Counted from the first letter of the stretch, positions 1 to 9,046 are shown. The stretch: DNA of 64,000 nucleotides from Brasenia schreberi (GCA_036023115.1 JAYKKT010000037.1:868001-932000); one strand, 5' to 3'. Notes: generated by a model from the sequence alone, not told the origin. Translations and numbers: made by a program.

Positions 1-1
1 T

Positions 2-538
2 GCCCACTGCAAGGTGTGTCTGATCATGCAACTGTTCTAAAGCCATAGTAGTAGGAGGAAAAAATGAATGTATGCTAAAAGAAGCTCTTCCTCTACTCCT
101 CCCTGAACTTCTTCTTCTACCACCTCTAAAGTCTTCAGCAATAATCTTTCCCCTGCTAGGTGCTCGTGAACCGCTACTACCAATCTCTGTTCTAGCATTT
201 GAAGGCAAACTATCAGTGAATCCAAATCCAGTTACATCATAATCGTCTTCAAACATCTCCAAATCATCCTTTTGTTGTCTCTTTTCCTATATACTCTTAA
301 TCATCTGCAGACATTGCCATTTAATACCTTCTGGCAAACTTCTAACTCTGTCTTTGCATGGAGCAACTTCTTTCCTAGTCCCTGCTAGGTGGTGTTTCAA
401 CCTTGAAATTTCACCACTAACCACCTTCTCACAAAATAAATATCTCATCTTTAATTTAGAACCCTTAACTGGTGTACCCCACTGCCATGCCAGATCATCA
501 AAACGAGAATTGGAGTCTCTAACACCCAATCCTGCCAT
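2..538 (-). pseudogene. hAT transposase N-terminal part with BED-type zinc finger, runs off left edge
   Basis: The frame opens at a true ATG at 538. It reads a BED-finger N-terminus typical of plant hAT transposases: a D-x-A-W-x-W-G block at residues 14-21, then a finger with C36, H50 and C61. The first zinc-binding Cys is Tyr (Y33), so the finger is probably dead. A TAG at 287-289 interrupts the frame, but the same frame continues to the window start with an acidic stretch, an Arg/Ser-rich stretch and a Phe-Pro-Pro segment, as in the linker of these proteins. The catalytic core and dimerisation domain would lie beyond base 1. A possible TATA-like CCTTATAAAG lies upstream at 919-928 on this strand. 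BED hAT transposases bind their element ends and cut and paste DNA; this copy is inactive. Confidence 0.8.
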
Positions 539-940
539 CTCAATTGAGTACTTTAATTAAATAAAAAATCTAAAAATAAAAGCACTTCATAAATCCCCAA
601 TCATCAAATAACACTAAAAAAGAGTGTCTCCCACTTCATGAATGCAATAAAAATCATAAACACTTAATAACTTCATATTTTATCATTCAAAAAAAAAATA
701 CAAATAAACAAAGAAAACAAAAACTAAAAAGGAAAAAATGAAGAAAAATACTAAAAATATACCTAAATCCGAGATAGGAGGCTTGCACGGACATTGTAGA
801 GCACGTTTTTGAAGCCTTAAATACCAAGGAGGCGGAAAATGGTTCTTAGGGAGCTTGGGGAGGTCTGAAGAGAGAGAGGAAACTTGCAAAAACGTGAGTT
901 TCGGTACGGTCAAGGATCCTTTATAAGGGTCCCTAGGCGT
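539..940. other. Presumed 5' untranslated region of the left hAT copy
   Basis: AT-rich sequence between the BED-finger start codon and the GATACG array. A minus-strand frame (683-955) crosses it but is rich in Phe and Lys and matches nothing I know. I see no domain here. Confidence 0.4.
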
Positions 941-1056
941 ACGGGCGATACGCACCGTATCGTGCGATACGGTGCGATAACCTTTAAATCACGATACACT
1001 TAGGTGTATCGTATTGTGGTGGCTCACGATACGATACGTATCGCACCGTATCGTAC
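941..1056. repeat. GATACG / CGTATC motif array, probable subterminal repeats of the left hAT element
   Basis: The hexamer GATACG and its complement CGTATC recur many times in about 115 bases, often as abutting palindromes. The same motif marks both ends of the hAT element at 1192-4615. Subterminal short-motif arrays that bind transposase are a known feature of hAT elements. The array lies upstream of the BED-finger frame, where the 5' end of that element should be. I could not find a clean terminal inverted repeat next to it. Confidence 0.65.
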
Positions 1057-1061
1057 TTATA

Positions 1062-1191
1062 GATAGAAGTTCCTCTCGACTGAGAATGTTATTTTTAGCT
1101 GCCTCATATTCTAAAGAGATGCCCCAAAGAAGATTAAAGATTTTTCCTTCTTCAAATTCATTTCTTTCTTTTGTACAATTATGATATTTAG
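1062..1191 (-). pseudogene. Ty1/copia gag, middle part (downstream of the hAT insertion)
   Basis: Read on the minus strand this continues the copia gag that begins at 5071. It carries a stretch of the form F-N-L-L-W-G-I followed by E-Y-E, then I-L-S-R-E, matching the copia gag segment with a conserved F-L-x-G-L block and a later I-L-x-x-x-P-L block. Its outer 8 bases (1184-1191) are the target duplication of the hAT element, so this and 4616-5071 were one gene before that insertion. It stops at about 1062, where the GATACG array of the left hAT element begins. Confidence 0.65.
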
Positions 1192-1261
1192 CAGTGTTAT
1201 CCGTATCGCACTGTACGTACGATACGGTACGGCCCGTATCATACGATACAGGCGATACGCC

Positions 1262-1322
1262 GAAAAAAAAAATTAATTTTTTTTTCAATTTTTTTTCAAA
1301 TTTTTTTTTCAATTTTTTTTTG
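1262..1322. repeat. A/T homopolymer-rich tract inside the hAT element
   Basis: Runs of A then T (A9, T9, T8, T9, T9) separated by CAA or AA. This is low-complexity DNA directly inside the left GATACG array. Confidence 0.8.
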
Positions 1323-1396
1323 TATGTTTCTTCCCTCTCTTCACTTCCCTTCAAGGCATCCTCTGATATGCTTGTAATTTGGGTTTATAATTTCAT

Positions 1397-1729
1397 TTAT
1401 TGAATAAGAATAATGTATGAACAAATAAAAATTGTGACAAAATCATTTTCCTTTCTGTTATAACTTTTAGGTATATTTCTGCTAACAGTTTTTAATTTCA
1501 TGAGATCACAAATAATTAAAAACATTTGGTTCTCTCGGTTCATTGAGTGGAGATTTCACAACTTCACTATTTTAGGGTTCACCTTACATGACTTCCATTG
1601 AGTTGAACATGATAACGTGTCTGAGGCTTAACTCAGTCAGTGAAGTGAGAAATGAAGCTCAAGCATTAGTTAAAAAGCTAGTCTCCAGTAAGAAAAAAAG
1701 GGGATATCATCAAGTAATAATATCACATC
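1397..1729. other. hAT interior, no recognisable coding
   Basis: AT-rich sequence between the left end of the hAT element and the LINE insertion. I see no frame or motif in it. Confidence 0.5.
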
Positions 1730-1978
1730 ATTGAGGTGTCATAGATAATAAGATTCGTATTGGTTCTTGGAATATCAAAACATTATCCGGTAAGCTAATG
1801 GAGGTGGTAGATACTATGATTCGGAGATTATTCGGACTAAATACCATCATGATAAGAAGAAAAGAGTGCATCGAGTATTCAGACTAAATAGTGGAACCTC
1901 AAAAGCGAGAAAGAAGATATATTTAAACAGAAAGTCCTGCAAGGAGATGTTTGGAATTATGTTGGCACACCCTGTGAT

Positions 1979-4046
1979 ATGTGGAACAATATGGCTATAC
2001 ATATTAGGAAAGTTACGAAAGATGTGTTAGGGGTATCTAAGGGAGGTGTACCGGCACAAAAAGAAGCTTGGTGGTGGAGTGAAGTAGTATAAAATAAAAT
2101 CAAGGCAAAGAGGACATGTTACAAATTACATTATGCTAAGAGAACTAGTGAAACTTTAGAAGCTTATAAGAAAGCAAAGAAGGAAGCAAAAAAGGCCGTT
2201 AGTGAAGCAAAAACTAAGATTTGGAAGGACTTATATAAAAAACTCAACTCAAAAGAGGGTGAAAGAGATATTTTTAGGATAGCTAGGGCTAGAGATAAGA
2301 AAACTAAAGATCTTAATTATGTTAGATGCATAAAAGACGAGGATGAAAAAATTCTAGTGGCAAATAATGATATAAGAAATAGATGGAAAAACTATTTTTA
2401 TAATCTTTTTAATGAAAATAAAGATGTTAGTATTAGTTTAGGAGATTTAGCCAACTCAGAAAAGTATATAAACCACAATTTCTACTGACGTATTCAAAAG
2501 AATGAAGTTAAAGAGTCTCTTAAACATATGAAAGGTGTTAAATAGGTAGGACCAGATAATATTCCTATAGAAGTTTGGAAAAAAAAAAAAAAAGCCGACC
2601 CCGTCTAGTATGGGAAAAGGCTTAGTTGTTGTTGTTGTTGTTGTAGTTGTAGAAGTTTGGAAAATACTAGGAGAAATATGAATCACTTGGCTCATAAGAC
2701 TATTGAATGAAATATGGAAAAGACAAAAGGTGCCCGAGGTATGGAGAGCAAGTATACTTATACCCATATATAAGAACGAGGGAGACATTCAAAATTGTGC
2801 GAATTATCGAGGTATCAAGTTAATGAGTCATACTATGAAATTATGGGAAAGAATTATCGAATGTAGGTTAAGACAAGTATCAAGTATAACAGAGAACCAA
2901 TTTGGGTTCATGCCAGGCAGATCTATTATTGAAGCGATTCACCTTTTGAGACGTCTTATGGAACATTTTAGAGCAAAAAGGAAAGACCTTCACATGATAT
3001 TTATTGATCTAGAAAAAGCTTATGATAGGGTACCGAGGGAGGTTCTTTGGAGAACTTTGGAAAAAAGAGGTATCTCATTGACATATATTAACCTTATAAG
3101 AGACATGTATGATGGTGCAAAAACATGTATGAGGACTTGTGAAGGAACGAAAGACTTCTTTGAAGTTAATATTGGGTTACATCAAGGATCAACTTTAAGT
3201 CCATACTTATTTATAATGGTGATGGATGAGTTAACAAAACATATTCAAGATGAAGTACCTTGGTGTATGTTATTTGCAGATGACATTGTATTAGTGGAGG
3301 AGTCTAAGAAAAAAGTTAATAGAAAATTAGAACTATGGAGAGAAACATTAGAAAGCAAAGGCCTCCAACTTAGTAGAACAAAGACATAATATATGGAATG
3401 TAAGTTTGATCATTTGGTTACTTCAGAGGACATAGAAATTAAAATTGGCACACATTGCATTCCTCAAAAGGAAAGTTTTAAATACCTAGGGTCAATTTTT
3501 CAGAGTGATGGAAGAATGGATGGATATGTTACACATAGAATTAATGCTGGTTGGGTAAAATGGAGAGGAGCATCAGGTATTCTTTATGATAAGAAGATAC
3601 CATTAAAATTAAAAGGTAAATATTATAGAGCAGCAATTAGGCCTGTCATGTTTTATAGTTTTGAGTGTTGGGCAGTTAATCATCAACATGTACAAAAGAT
3701 GTCTGTGACAGAAATGAAGATGTTGAGATGGATGAGTGGTCATACAAGAAAAGACCATATACATAATGAGGTTATTAGAAACAAATTAGGAGTGGTACCA
3801 ATAGAGGATAAAATGAGAGAACATCGTTTAAGATGGTTTGGACATATAGAAAGAAGATCAAAAGAAGAACCTTTAAGAAGGTTAGAAAAACTAAATTTGG
3901 AAAGTATCAAAAGAGGTAGAGGACGACCACAGAAGTGTTGGAAAGAAACAATAAAGAATGATCTAGCTTATTGGGAGTTAATTGCTAACATGGCACACGA
4001 TAGGGATCTGTGGAAACAAAGAATCCATGTAGCCGACCCCGTCTAG
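1979..4046 (+). pseudogene. RTE LINE reverse transcriptase (broken)
   Basis: Encodes the linker, reverse transcriptase and C-terminal region of the RTE polyprotein, which nicks a target and copies the element RNA onto it. From 1979 the frame reads the basic linker (WWWSEVV, then Lys/Ala-rich helices). The fingers/palm follow: [34 protein letters not shown], the A motif [11 protein letters not shown] and the catalytic C motif FADD (about 3275-3286), then the C-terminal FGHIERR and GRGRPQKCW. Breaks: several in-frame stops before 2570; an 82-bp frame-shifting interruption at 2568-2649 (67-bp insertion plus target copy); and TAA at 3387-3389 where the sister copy has GAA. The frame ends ADPV-stop inside the conserved tail (4044-4046). 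Confidence 0.9.
2583..2649 (+). mobile_element. 67-bp micro-insertion of the RTE 3' tail
   Basis: An A-run is followed by the last ~30 bases of the RTE family (GCCGACCCCGTCTAG onward) and a TTG-repeat tail, inserted in the RT gene of another RTE copy. A 15-bp direct repeat, TAGAAGTTTGGAAAA (2568-2582 and 2650-2664), flanks it, as expected for a target-primed insertion. It carries no coding capacity. Confidence 0.88.
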
Positions 4047-4186
4047 TATGGGAAAAGGCTTAGTTGTTGTTGTATTGAGGTGTCATAGATTCAATAATCA
4101 AGGAAATGGAGCTCATTGCTTTGCTCATATATGAAAATTAGCAAATATGACAACTACATGTTCAAAGATAACAATTTGTTAATTTT

Positions 4187-4262
4187 GATATATTAGATGA
4201 GTGAATTATGTAAGATAACGAAGAAAATGCACTCCTAACCGAAGAAGACATTGCATGAATTA
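4187..4262 (+). pseudogene. hAT transposase C-terminal dimerisation remnant
   Basis: In one frame this reads D-I-L-D-E-stop-I-M and then an acidic run ending L-L-T-E-E-D-I-A-stop. This resembles the end of plant hAT transposases, where an E-W pair is followed by an acidic tail with an A-W. Both stops are TGA where TGG (Trp) is expected. Orientation is + within the element at 1192-4615. The stretch is short and decayed, so this is a tentative reading. Confidence 0.45.
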
Positions 4263-4529
4263 ATTTGAAGTGCAACAACATCATCAAGGAGAAGATGAAG
4301 ATTATTTAGTTAATGATCCTAATACAAATTTACAATATGTAAAATATAAATGTATTTCATTTTTTGATTCAAAATATGTAATTTTGGATGCAATTGTTCA
4401 ATGTTGAATGTGCTAAACTTTGTATTATATGAATTTAATGTAATTACTAGATTTTTCCAGTTTTTTCTTGATTTTTTACTAATTTTTATTAAATTTTTAA
4501 ATAATTTTTGTATTTTTTAATTATTAAAA

Positions 4530-4604
4530 TACGATACGGGCAATACGATACGATACGGTATGGCCATATCGTGGAGCCCAGTGATACGCGATACGATACG
4601 CGTT
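4530..4604. repeat. GATACG motif array at the right end of the hAT element
   Basis: Seven or so GATACG/CGTATC-type hexamers in about 75 bases, ending next to the right terminal inverted repeat. It mirrors the array at 1200-1257. Confidence 0.8.
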
Positions 4605-4623
4605 AGACAACACTAATATTTAG

Positions 4624-5071
4624 TCTTCGAATAAAAATGCAGTTCCTCCCATAAGCCACAAAGTTTAGCATAATACTCACTCACTCACCTTCTTCCTTGT
4701 CTACGTCTTCTAATCTTTTTCATATTTTCATACTTCTTTGCCACATTCTTTCTTTATGCATATGCATCTTGGGCAGCCAGTCAGATATCCTTTGCTGACT
4801 CTAGAAACATAAAAGTACTTTCAATAGGAGTCATAGATTGAATAAGCCATGCACTTATAAGAGCATTTTCTCGACGCCATTTGGAATAGGAGGGATTAGA
4901 AATATCGGGCATGAGAATATCTCCGGTCAAGTAATCCCATCGCCCCCTTGCCATCACGGTTAGTTCGATGGATGTTTTTTCATTTAACTTTATATTTGTA
5001 ATTTGAAAGCCTTCTCCTTTATCTAAACCAACATTCTCACCATAATCTACCATTTTCTCTCTTTCAGTCAT
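4624..5071 (-). pseudogene. Ty1/copia gag, N-terminal part
   Basis: Starts at ATG 5071 and reads a copia gag N-terminus. It has the block around residues 37-50 (E-L-T-V-M-A-R-G-R-W-D-Y-L-T-G), then K-W-R-x-E-N-A-L-I-x-A-W-L-I (about 65-78) and F-L-E-S-A-K-D-I (about 89-96). These match the gag_3/UBN2-type domain of plant copia elements that packages element RNA. TGA at 4781-4783 replaces the Trp normally following K-D-I. Beyond it, with another stop and a frame change, the Y-Y-A-x-L-x-x-L-W-E-E-L segment is still readable. The hAT element at 1192-4615 splits the gene; the remainder is at 1062-1191. Confidence 0.82.
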
Positions 5072-5279
5072 GACAATTAACCCTTATTTCAAGGGCTGAA
5101 ATGAAACTTTCTTGCTTTTTCAATGATTCATTTTCCGTATTGGTGGAAAAGTTTTTCAGAAACAGATTGAAAAATAATTGACCTAATTGAAATTTTTTGT
5201 AATTGCTATCAATTCACGCAACCTTAATCACGTCTTCTTCTTCAAATCCACCATAGAAATGCTCTAATCTCATAGATTA
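5072..5279 (-). other. Copia leader between primer site and gag
   Basis: AT-rich untranslated leader of the minus-strand copia element, between its primer-binding site and its gag start. No other feature seen. Confidence 0.6.
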
Positions 5280-5292
5280 GGTTTTGATACCA
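5280..5292 (-). other. Primer-binding site, initiator-Met tRNA type
   Basis: On the minus strand TGGTATCAAAACC follows directly after the LTR end ...CTCAACA. TGGTATCAGAGC is the usual complement of the plant initiator-Met tRNA 3' end in copia elements; this copy has two changes. Confidence 0.75.
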
Positions 5293-5816
5293 TGTTGAGA
5301 TACAACCCAAATAGGAAAAATAATAAATCAAGCAACAAATACCATCAAAGTAATACAAGGAGGTGTCGGCGTCACCATGGGTTATCGCCCCCTTTCTCTC
5401 TTATTCCATTCAAATTGAAAAACACGGTACACTTAGGGCTACTTATATTAGTTTATAACTTAAAAGACCTAAATGACCCTAATTAGTAAAACTAATAATA
5501 CTTAGTCCCCAACCAATCAAAATTTGATCCATTGGGATCTGTATAATCCAAATACAAGAAATAAATTCAGAAATCTAAACTAAAAAGAATCTCCAATAAG
5601 AACATTCCTTGGTAAGAAGGATCTCACTAGTTGTTGTTGTTGCATTGATGTAGAGAAGAACAACACTTGTTTGAATGATATGATACAAATTTTATAGTCC
5701 TTATATGTGGATTGTTAAATATAAAATGATCAAACTGCCCTTAGTAATAAAGACTTACAATAATACCTAAAATCTATAGAATTACTAAAAACACTAAATA
5801 ATCATATTCTTTAGCA
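5293..5816 (-). repeat. Copia LTR, 524 bp
   Basis: Minus-strand LTR beginning TGCTAAAG (at 5816) and ending CTCAACA (at 5293), the TG...CA form. It has a primer-binding site on its downstream side and also a purine-rich tract with the copia pol-end motif on its upstream side. It therefore behaves as 5' LTR for one internal region and 3' LTR for another. Confidence 0.7.
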
Positions 5817-5862
5817 CCCCCTCAAGTTGGGAGTGAGATACATCGAACTCCAAACTTACAAA
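5817..5862 (-). other. Copia pol 3' end and polypurine tract
   Basis: Minus strand reads K-F-G-V-R..., then L-P-T-stop, then AACTTGAGGGGGTG immediately before the LTR start. Plant copia elements typically end pol with K-x-G-x..P-T-stop overlapping a G-rich polypurine tract that primes plus-strand DNA synthesis. Upstream bases to about 6080 are too decayed to read. Confidence 0.55.
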
Positions 5863-6332
5863 ATCAAGTAGGTAAAAGCAAAAACACATAAACTGCTTTA
5901 TCATCTCAAGAGCAATTCTCCAACTCTTACTATAAACAAAAAATGAGTTACTTCCAGCAAGCGGTCCTACTCCACTACACAGGAAACCACGAACTTTCTA
6001 AGGTTGTTGGTTTCTTCTCTTCATGCTGGGATTATGCATCAATACTACTATCCTCTTCTAACAACACTATCATAGTAAACTTGAAAGAAGATGGACTTGG
6101 GTAAGATGATTGCTCTTGATGCACCCACCCCTTTTCTCACTTTCTTCTTTTCAATCATAAGAAGATGGAATCGGACCGCCTTTCTCTTTTTCTTCTTTTC
6201 AAGAGAGAAAGAGGGGAGGGAACCTCTATTGTTGGGCTTGCCCCCTCTTCGAATCTCCATCTTTTTCCTTTACATTGTTTCTTTATTTTTATGTTCGATC
6301 ATCCGTTATACTTTTCTATAAATTTCAAGACC
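5863..6332. other. Unassigned stretch
   Basis: No convincing gene. Small frames at 6048-6356 on both strands are rich in Phe or Lys because of pyrimidine tracts and match no family I know. Confidence 0.5.
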
Positions 6333-6665
6333 TTACTATCACTCGATCGGATATAGCACGTGCAATTCACGTGACAAGTCAATTTCAATAATTTCCCACC
6401 AGTATAGAGTACGGTTATGCAGATTGTGAGATACATAAATGATATACTTAAGGAGATCATTCTGACCTTATCATCTCCTCATAAATTAACTGTCTATACT
6501 GATGCTGAATGGGATGGTGATGTCAATGATACACATTCAACCATTGGATTTTGTGTGTTTTTAGGTAACTCACTAATATTTTGAATATGTAAAAAGTAGC
6601 AGGTGTCCTTATCATCTACGGAACTAAAATATAGAGCCATAGCCACTACAACACTTGAGATATTT
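6333..6665 (+). pseudogene. Ty1/copia RT-RNase H fragment
   Basis: Reads, with stops and small shifts, the conserved end of copia pol: L-T-I-T-R-S-D-I-A, then I-V-R-Y-I-N (usually R-I-L-R-Y-L-K-G), a T-D-A-E-W-D-G-D block (RNase H, usually S-D-A-D-W-A-G), S-T-I-G-F-C-V-F-L-G and S-L-S-S-T-E-L-K-Y-R-A. The A-D-W Asp is replaced by Glu, and TAG replaces a codon in the K-K-Q segment. It lies on the opposite strand to the copia element at its left, so it is a separate relic. Confidence 0.8.
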
Positions 6666-6690
6666 CATCTACGGAAATAAAATATAGAGC

Positions 6691-6712
6691 CATAGATTAG
6701 GCTCTGATACCA
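6691..6712 (-). other. Inverted copia primer site and leader scrap
   Basis: Minus strand reads TGGTATCAGAGCC followed by TAATCTATG, the same leader start as at 5271-5292. It is fused to the + strand RNase H relic just to its left. Confidence 0.6.
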
Positions 6713-7820
6713 TTGAGAGTTGCTGCTCTCATTCTCTGTCATCTCTACTACTTTAATAAATCCTCTATAAATAGAGGTGACATGCTGTTAATAAAATTAG
6801 AGATTTTTGTGCTCACTTCTTGTTTGATATTGTGCTTATTTGATATGAGAAGATCTTTGCGATCGTCTGTGTTTGTCTTTGTGGATATTATCGGCGACAT
6901 TGTAGTGCTACTTCTACCATTGTTATTCTGGCCAACCAGTATCGTTAGTTAATTGATGTGCACTAAACTTTTTCGAGCAGGTAGAAATGACATGTTGCGG
7001 GCAGCCAGTTGTCCCAAGCTTGGCAATGTACAACGTTGTAGATTTATGGCGACGAAAGGCATCCACTGCAAAAAGAGTAGCTGCTGTTTCAGGTTCCTCA
7101 GCCAAAGATTTGGTCATGGTGCTTGCATATGCAAGGAAGTCTTCAGTCTAAAAATTGTCTTCTGGGTACAACTTTTACTTTCTGATACCCTTGTCGAAAT
7201 GTAGATGGTGAATCAGACAACCTATCTTCTCATTGATTAAAACTGTTTTCCTTGCAGGGGCACTCCTGCTCCTTGTTTCATGCTCCTCAATATTATACGG
7301 TGAAGGAGTATCTTGTCTGCTGGATTAATGCCAATTTTAATAGGCACCAGGATATCAACTATGAATAACAGCATAAAGAAAAGGATAGAAGTCTGCCTCC
7401 AAGTTTATTTATATATTGGTTGCAGTTGTTTAGTTCAAGAACAATATGGTTTACTCAGTGTAGTTCAGGAGACAAAGTGAGCTATGACATAGCAAGCATA
7501 AGAGTTGGAGAAAAAGATGTAAATGAGTTGGATGAGTTTATATCGTATATTAGAACTGTTAGTTGTTAAGAGAGCTTCTTGAGTTTTCTGGTTGGAAAAC
7601 TTGCTCCTTTATTTAGATCTTGAATGTTGTTTTATTATTGATTTATTCATGTCAGTAAATATTAGTTGTTCCTTTATTACAATATCTTCATCATTTTGAA
7701 TTGGACTGCTATATAACAAATCGTGATGATATCTTCATTAAGAATTTTGATTGGTCTGTTTTTCCGTTGAGGAGGTTTTTATTAGGTACGACATCAGCAT
7801 AGAATTTTGTCTAGTCTCAA
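6713..7820. other. Unassigned, with a TATA-like element
   Basis: CTATAAATAGAGG near 6765 on the + strand resembles an LTR promoter TATA box, so the first few hundred bases may be an LTR of the copia relic on the left. Frames at 6713-6952 and 6953-7204 are not recognised. The remainder shows nothing I can name. Confidence 0.35.
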
Positions 7821-7935
7821 TACATAACGATTCCAGAATTAATGCAAGAGATCCTATCCGAACTTCAAAGTTAAACTTGCTTGGGCAAGAATAGCACTAG
7901 GATGGGTGACTTCTTAGAAAGTCCTCGCCTACATT
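7821..7935 (+). pseudogene. 5S rRNA-like sequence
   Basis: Most of plant 5S rRNA is readable: TAATGCAAGAGATCCTATC corresponds to the conserved CACCGGATCCCATC region, followed by AAGTTAAACTTGCTTGGGC (box A/intermediate element) and then ACTAGGATGGGTGAC (box C) and AAGTCCTCG near the end. There are many substitutions, so it is not a functional rRNA gene. A single 5S unit away from a 5S array could be a Cassandra-type miniature retrotransposon LTR, which carries 5S sequence, or an isolated pseudogene. I did not find matching LTR copies in the window. Confidence 0.8.
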
Positions 7936-8938
7936 TGTTTTCGAAAAAAATAGATCCATGTTCATCAGTAAAGCAACCAAGCTTGGTCTCATATTGAAGG
8001 GTCAGATTTTATTGGAACCATTTGATAACCGGGTCAAAAGAGAACAAGGAGTTACATCTCTACTGGCTAGGTTATCCACTAAGAGAACCTTCAGGTTGAG
8101 AGTCATGAAGATACTTGGAGATCTTCAGGGGCATGCTGGTAGGTGTTTTCTTTACTGCAGCTCGACACTAAAGGAAAACTATTCGCTGAAAGGAATTGAA
8201 CAGGAATTCTATGTAACATGTATTCTCTTCATTGTCAGATAAAGCTACGTGTTTGTTACATAAACTCTTCTTATGCTATATCAATGTATCTCGAGTTGTA
8301 TTAGTCCCTCACGAGATGATTTTCACTATGCTCAAGCCCTAATTGACATGATACTGGGCTCCAGCCTGCAGGTCAGTGTGTTTGATAGTGTCTAGTACAC
8401 TAGAACGGGAGATCGAGTCAAAAATGATTCTTGAAACCAAGCCAACAAAGTTAAGGCTTAATGGCGATGATGAAGAGCACACTAGCTCACTGAGATGGTT
8501 GCAGAATCATGCTTGGTGGCTCCGCAGAGCCAAAGTGGTCATCTTTATGAATCTAGTTTGAAGTTTGACAGAAGTAGCAAGAATGCTACCGACAAGAAAA
8601 GTTCAGTCACCTTCTTCCATAGGCGTTCATGTTATTATCGATAGGTTGCCCTCTTGTAATGACGATTATCACTATAAAGTTCCCTCACAGAATAAGGCTT
8701 ACGATGAGAAAAAGATTTGTTTACGCAGAAAATATACAAGTTATGTAGCATGCATCATAGCAACGAAGTGATCAAACGCAGAAACAATCGTACGAACCAA
8801 AAGACAAGATTTTACATTGTTGGGAGAGAACAATTTCTCACCTCCTACGTCCACGGCCACTTCCACTATGATCTAAGGCAGATAACTAGACATAAATTAA
8901 TAAAAGTAAAGAAAAGAAATTTGACAAAACAACTTTTT
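7936..8938. other. Unassigned
   Basis: Three short + frames (7958-8242, 8376-8561, 8565-8771) are present but none shows a motif I recognise. They carry no splice or start context that would make a gene. Confidence 0.3.
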
Positions 8939-9042
8939 TAGATGACTTTGACTTTTCCACTCTTGGAATGGTGGCTTATTTCTCTTTTAGATGACTTTTT
9001 GACTTTTTAATTTTTGGAATAGCGGCCCATAACTCTTGCTTT
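8939..9042 (+). repeat. Two diverged ~50-bp tandem copies
   Basis: TAGATGACTTTGACTTTTCC... with CTTGGAATGGTGGC is repeated as TAGATGACTTTTTGACTTTT... with TTGGAATAGCGGC. It lies immediately upstream of the RTE fragment. Confidence 0.65.
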
Positions 9043-9046
9043 TATT

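Larger units (their letters stand above)
1747..4073 (+). mobile_element. RTE-clade LINE, 5'-truncated and internally deleted
   Basis: Flanked by a perfect 17-bp target duplication, ATTGAGGTGTCATAGAT, at 1730-1746 and 4074-4090. The 3' end is the conserved RTE tail (GCCGACCCCGTCTAGTATGG followed by a short TTG run), shared with the copies at 9047, 15543 and 26248. The copy starts with about 25 codons of the endonuclease domain (WNI...LSGKLMEVVDTM), then jumps past the rest of the endonuclease into the linker. By comparison with the full copy at 26248-29530 about 0.7 kb is missing. The junction around 1825-1890 also holds a small repeated TTCGGACTAAATA-like segment, which suggests a template switch. 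Confidence 0.92.
1192..4615. mobile_element. hAT-superfamily DNA transposon, internally deleted and carrying a nested LINE
   Basis: The ends are inverted and similar: left CAGTGTTATC, right (reverse complement) TAGTGTTGTC. They are flanked by a perfect 8-bp target duplication ATATTTAG at 1184-1191 and 4616-4623; 8 bp is the hAT signature. Both ends are rich in GATACG motifs (1200-1257 and 4530-4604). Without the nested RTE LINE and its extra target copy the element is about 1.1 kb. It keeps only a trace of a transposase C-terminus, so it is non-autonomous. It sits inside a copia gag gene. Confidence 0.88.

Noticed and set aside
1040..1062. Terminal inverted repeat of the left hAT element
   Set aside because: The sequence at the edge of the GATACG array does not match CAGTGTT and no 8-bp duplication can be tested because the other end is outside the window.
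989..1354. 121-codon minus frame as a single gene
   Set aside because: It is a chimera of hAT end, copia gag and GATACG array; only 1062-1191 is coding-derived.
2456..2788. 110-codon minus frame with Thr repeats
   Set aside because: Antisense shadow of the RTE reverse transcriptase; the Thr run is the TTG-repeat read backwards.
7958..8771. Cluster of three + frames, possible small gene
   Set aside because: No recognisable protein, frames disagree, and the surrounding DNA is transposon debris. Left as unassigned.
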